This document shows, one piece after another, positions 7,525 to 10,897 of a DNA stretch of 10,897 nt. Source of the stretch: Wolbachia pipientis (lineage in GTDB: Bacteria > Pseudomonadota > Alphaproteobacteria > Rickettsiales > Anaplasmataceae); NCBI RefSeq assembly GCF_023661085.1, contig NZ_JAHDJT010000036.1, positions 1 through 10,897 on the forward strand, given 5' to 3'. Under the pieces are notes generated by a model. The model was not told where the DNA came from and did no database searches. It saw only the letters and a program-made list of their open reading frames with translations. The number at the start of each line of letters is the position of its first letter. Positions within the stretch are counted from its first letter, which is position 1. The translations under genes were made by a program, and so were the position numbers.

Positions 7525-10500
7525 TCAAGTTTTTTCATGTCTTTGCATCATAAGCAACGCAGGAGTAAAAAACAAGGTTAGAACCGTTGCAGCTAACATT
7601 CCACATGCTATGGTGATTGAAATGTCAACCCACCACTGGCTTGATGGAGCGTCATATGTGATTTGTAACGTGAAAAAATTTATGTTTAGCTTAGTAATCA
7701 TCGGTATTAAGCCAAGGACTGTGGTTGCAACAGTAAGCAATATTGGCCTAATGCGAGAAATCGAAGCATTTATTATACATCGCTTAATGTCATCTTTGTA
7801 TACTTCAACTTGGTGATGAAAAGCGTCAAGTAATAATATATTATTACTTACTATAATTCCTGCTAAAGCAATTATTCCTACCCCACACATAACAACTACA
7901 AAAACTTTATGGACAAGAAAGAAAACAAAAAATACACATGTGGTAGATAAAAATACTGCCGTCATTACAATGAATGTGTGGTATACACTATTGAATTGTG
8001 TCACTAATACCAAGATCATTAATGTGATTGCCAATATAAAAGCCTTCAACAAAAAGGCTTCTGATTTTTGTTGATCTTCTTTATCGCCTTTAAAGTCAAT
8101 TTGTACTCTCTTGTCCCAATCCTGAACAATCGAGTTTTGAATGAATTTAACTCTTTCATCAGCCAGGTAGCCGTGATCAACATCAGCAGAGATTGTTACT
8201 GTACGTGATCCGTTAATCCTACTTAGTTTGTTTATCTTTTTTTCGGGAGCATATTTTACTATATTGCTCATAGGATACGGACCATTAGCTGTATTAATAA
8301 AAAGGTTCTCTATGGTCTTCATGTTACGATCTCGTTCAGGAAAACGGAGTATAATATCTATTTCTTGGTCCAGGTTATTTGATCTGTATTTTCCGATTAA
8401 TACTTCACTTGTGACCATTTTTATAAAATCGCCAATGGTTGCAACACTTACTCCAGAGCTTGCAGCCTTACTTTTATCAATATTCATATTCCACTCTATT
8501 TCAGGTGTTGACCTACTGTCTTGAACATTTATAAACCCTGATGAAGGTTGATCCATAATTTTTAGAATTTGCTCTGCTGCTAAATCCAGGCTAGATTCAT
8601 CCCCACTGAGATTAATTTGTATTGGCTTATTAGCTGATGGTCCTGAATTTTCTTCTTGAATATCGATTATTACTCCTTTTATGTCCTGCACACTACTTCT
8701 TATATCATTTAATATATGTCTAGCTTTGCGCCTAAAGCGCCAATCTGCAAGTTCTAGTTGGATTTCGGCAATAACGTTATCTGAGAATGTTCCTGATTTA
8801 GCATAAGAAGCATGAATTTCTTTTTTGATGCCTGAGATGCGCTTTTCTACTTCTTTTAGTATCAGATCTCGTTCCTTGGCTGATAAACTTTCTTTTGCTT
8901 GAACTCTAATTAGAATATTATCTGAATCCACTTTTGGGAAAAACTTTACTCCAGGACCAAAAGTGAAATATAATATACTAAACGAGAATAAAACTAATAT
9001 AGTAGCACACGCAAATTTTTTAGGATGATCTAAAACTTTCTCCAGTGCGCATGCGTAAGCTCTTATTATGGGCCCAGTGTTCTTTATCTCACCACTTTCT
9101 ATTGCACTCATTTTTTCAATTTCTTCTTTCGAAGTTACCGAAGGCTTACCAAACATTGCACCGAGTGTTGGTATGAAAACCAAGGCCATAATGAGCGAAC
9201 CGGTCAAAGTTAAAATTATTGTGATTGGTATATACTGCATAAACTTACCAACTATATCAGGCCAAAATAACAGAGGGAAAAACACTGCCAATTTAGTTAA
9301 TGTCGATGATAGAACTGGAGAAAACATATCACGAACTGAAGTGTGAAAGGCTTCTACCTTGTCCATTCCACAAATCATCTTTCTATCAGCATATTCACTA
9401 ACTACGATTGCGTCATCAACCAACATGCCAACTGCCATAATTAAACTGAAGAGTACAACAATGTTTAAGGTTATACCCATGAAGTAAAGGGCTATTACTC
9501 CAACAAGAAAGGAGCCAGGTATCGAAAGTGCTACAAGAATGGCCGTCCTTGTGCCCATAGAGAGTATCATTATGATTAATATTAACAACACAGCAAATAT
9601 TATGCCATTCTCTAGGTCATCAAGCACATTACGGACATTTTTTGACTGGTCGTTTAAATACACCACTTTTAGATTGTTAGGTAATTGGTCTTTTGCCTTA
9701 TCTATTAGGTATTTCACTTGATTTACTGTATCTATTATGTTCTTTCCATTACGTTTTGAAATTTCTAACACAACACTAGACAGTCCATTGATGCGAGCAA
9801 ATCCTTCATAATCTTCAAATCTAGGATACACCTTTGCCATATCCTTTATTCTCAAGACTGCATCGCCTTGCGACCTAATAGGAATGTTCATAATATCTTC
9901 TACATCTTTTAATAACCCTGATACTTTAATTGAATATTTACCTGTGTCGTTATCAAGCGATCCGGCTCCTACTAATCTGTTATTGCTCGATATAGCATGA
10001 AATATTTCATCTGATTGAATGTTGTATTTTGTTAGTATTGTGGGCTCAATTATCACTTCTATCGTTTCCTTACGCACGCCTGCCACTTCAACCTTAAGGA
10101 CGTTGGGCAGAGATTCTATTCCTTTTTTTAACTTACGCGCTATATCGGTCAAAGCCCTTTCTGGTAGATGACCAACCAATCCAACATTTAATATAGGAAA
10201 TAAGCTTAAGTTTATTTCGCTGATTACCGGAGACTCTGCTTCAGCAGGCAACTTCGATTTTATATTTGAAAGCTTTGAACGGACGTTATCGAACACTTCC
10301 TTGTTACTATACTCTGTACCGAATTCAAGTATTACATGAGCGCCGCCATCAGTTGCTAGGGCCTTTAGCTCCTTAACTCCTTCTATAGACCTCAGTTCAT
10401 TTTCTATCGGAATAGCTAATAACTTCTCACTATCTTCAACAGAAATTCCAGGAAGTCCAACAAACACGCTGATTACAGGAATTTGTATATCTGGGTTGCT

Positions 10501-10599
10501 TTCCCTTGGCATTTTTATATAGGCGTATAAACCAAAAATAAAAATCACTATAAGCAACAATATTACCGTCCTATTCCTCTCTATAAGCAAGCTTTTCAT
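7525..10599 (-). CDS. RND-family inner-membrane efflux transporter (AcrB/HAE1-like)
   Basis: This 1024-residue protein is a full-length resistance-nodulation-division pump subunit, which uses the proton gradient to export small molecules from membrane or periplasm. Its build is the usual duplicated one. TM1 lies at about 11-28, a large periplasmic loop to about 330, TM2-6 at about 331-485, TM7 near 530-548, a second periplasmic loop to about 850, and TM8-12 to the end. The TM4 motif GMLVDDAIVV carries the proton-relay aspartates D395 and D396 (AcrB D407/D408). The TM10 position of AcrB Lys940 appears to be Ser918 in AGIIVSNNILLLD, resembling the VNN-type RND subclasses that lack this lysine. 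No membrane fusion protein or outer-membrane channel gene is adjacent in the window. The substrate is unknown. Confidence 0.92.
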   Translation of the reverse strand: MKSLLIERNRTVILLLIVIFIFGLYAYIKMPRESNPDIQIPVISVFVGLPGISVEDSEKLLAIPIENELRSIEGVKELKALATDGGAHVILEFGTEYSNKEVFDNVRSKLSNIKSKLPAEAESPVISEINLSLFPILNVGLVGHLPERALTDIARKLKKGIESLPNVLKVEVAGVRKETIEVIIEPTILTKYNIQSDEIFHAISSNNRLVGAGSLDNDTGKYSIKVSGLLKDVEDIMNIPIRSQGDAVLRIKDMAKVYPRFEDYEGFARINGLSSVVLEISKRNGKNIIDTVNQVKYLIDKAKDQLPNNLKVVYLNDQSKNVRNVLDDLENGIIFAVLLILIIMILSMGTRTAILVALSIPGSFLVGVIALYFMGITLNIVVLFSLIMAVGMLVDDAIVVSEYADRKMICGMDKVEAFHTSVRDMFSPVLSSTLTKLAVFFPLLFWPDIVGKFMQYIPITIILTLTGSLIMALVFIPTLGAMFGKPSVTSKEEIEKMSAIESGEIKNTGPIIRAYACALEKVLDHPKKFACATILVLFSFSILYFTFGPGVKFFPKVDSDNILIRVQAKESLSAKERDLILKEVEKRISGIKKEIHASYAKSGTFSDNVIAEIQLELADWRFRRKARHILNDIRSSVQDIKGVIIDIQEENSGPSANKPIQINLSGDESSLDLAAEQILKIMDQPSSGFINVQDSRSTPEIEWNMNIDKSKAASSGVSVATIGDFIKMVTSEVLIGKYRSNNLDQEIDIILRFPERDRNMKTIENLFINTANGPYPMSNIVKYAPEKKINKLSRINGSRTVTISADVDHGYLADERVKFIQNSIVQDWDKRVQIDFKGDKEDQQKSEAFLLKAFILAITLMILVLVTQFNSVYHTFIVMTAVFLSTTCVFFVFFLVHKVFVVVMCGVGIIALAGIIVSNNILLLDAFHHQVEVYKDDIKRCIINASISRIRPILLTVATTVLGLIPMITKLNINFFTLQITYDAPSSQWWVDISITIACGMLAATVLTLFFTPALLMMQRHEKT

Positions 10600-10636
10600 G
10601 TAAATATTTTATTGAATATGCATACTTTTGTACAAC

Positions 10637-10664
10637 ATTATACCTGAGATACATTATATATTAA
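10637..10664 (-). promoter_or_regulatory. Candidate promoter of the RND transporter gene
   Basis: On the minus strand TTAATA (10659-10664, four of six matches) is followed after 16 bases by a perfect TATAAT (10637-10642). The start of transcription would be near 10630, leaving a leader of about 30 bases to ATG 10599. No clear Shine-Dalgarno site precedes that ATG. The surrounding DNA is very AT-rich, which lowers the weight of the match. Confidence 0.4.
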
Positions 10665-10783
10665 TTAATTCTTATATAACTTTTAGAATATTTGTATTAA
10701 GTATTAAAATCATCATAAAATTACAAAATAGACTTTTCGCGTAGCAGACCAATTTTGACATGGTATAAAACAAAAAAAACAAC

Positions 10784-10812
10784 TTGACAAATTCTAACAA
10801 TTTCATTATCAT
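10784..10812 (+). promoter_or_regulatory. Near-consensus sigma70 promoter pointing right
   Basis: A perfect TTGACA (10784-10789) is followed after exactly 17 bases by TATCAT (10807-10812), five of six matches to the -10 consensus, so eleven of twelve promoter positions match. A second perfect TTGACA lies 29 bases upstream at 10755-10760 but has no -10 partner at the right spacing. Transcription would begin near 10819 and run out of the window, divergent from the RND gene. Confidence 0.6.
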
Positions 10813-10861
10813 GACACTAAGGGTATTTCTGGCTCAAACTTATTTTTGATCTGCAGGCTCA

Positions 10862-10897
10862 ATGACAAAATTCAGTAAAAAACTCAGGGTATTTTTT
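10862..10897 (+). CDS. Possible start of a gene cut by the window end
   Basis: ATG 10862 opens a frame reading MTKFSKKLRVFF that is still open at the last base. It lies about 43 bases downstream of the expected start of the strong promoter at 10784-10812, with a modest AGG (in GCAGGCTCA) a few bases before it. The basic then hydrophobic start would suit a signal peptide or membrane anchor. Twelve codons do not allow identification. Confidence 0.4.
   Translation, partial: MTKFSKKLRVFF

Noticed and set aside
1..10897. CRISPR array, tRNA or rRNA gene, insertion sequence, prophage or defence system
   Set aside because: No regularly spaced repeats, no recognisable tRNA or rRNA sequence, and no transposase, integrase or phage-like protein were seen. 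The genes are conserved core functions.

Overview
The window looks like a chromosomal segment of an obligate intracellular alphaproteobacterium of the Rickettsiales. A Wolbachia (Anaplasmataceae) genome is the best fit. This rests on strong AT richness, short housekeeping proteins with many Lys, Ile, Ser and Asn residues, a ccmC gene with no other ccm gene beside it, and a nusA-infB-rbfA-ubiA gene string. The organism is inferred from gene style and content, not from a search.

Left part, plus strand (1-2330). About 340 bases of mostly non-coding DNA lead to ccmC, the heme-handling protein of cytochrome c maturation, preceded by a plausible short-leader promoter. Just downstream lie two GNAT acetyltransferase genes. 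The first (1069-1815) is interrupted by an in-frame TAA at codon 59 and is called a pseudogene. The second (1818-2225) is intact, with a clear GGAGG ribosome binding site inside the tail of the first. This group ends in a 114-base convergent spacer that holds a 13-bp two-part stem-loop and a second weak hairpin followed by seven T.

Middle part, minus strand (2340-7437). Read in the direction of transcription, the genes are nusA, infB, rbfA and ubiA. They are tightly packed, with gaps of 8, 1 and 1 bases, and look like one operon. It couples transcription elongation/termination control (NusA), translation initiation (IF-2) and 30S maturation (RbfA) to a membrane prenyltransferase of ubiquinone synthesis (UbiA). 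The usual neighbours rimP (upstream of nusA) and truB/rpsO (downstream of rbfA) are not here.

Right part, minus strand (7525-10599). A complete 1024-residue RND-family inner-membrane transporter lies 87 bases upstream of nusA on the same strand. It has no membrane-fusion-protein gene beside it in the window. The last ~300 bases are a divergent intergenic region with a -10 element for the transporter and a near-consensus sigma70 promoter pointing right. That promoter leads to what may be the first 12 codons of a gene cut off by the window end.

The window is mostly conserved core genome. I found no sign of a new defence, mobile or biosynthetic system. The most useful observations are the broken GNAT gene, the rearranged nusA operon, the convergent stem-loop and the strong promoter at the right edge.
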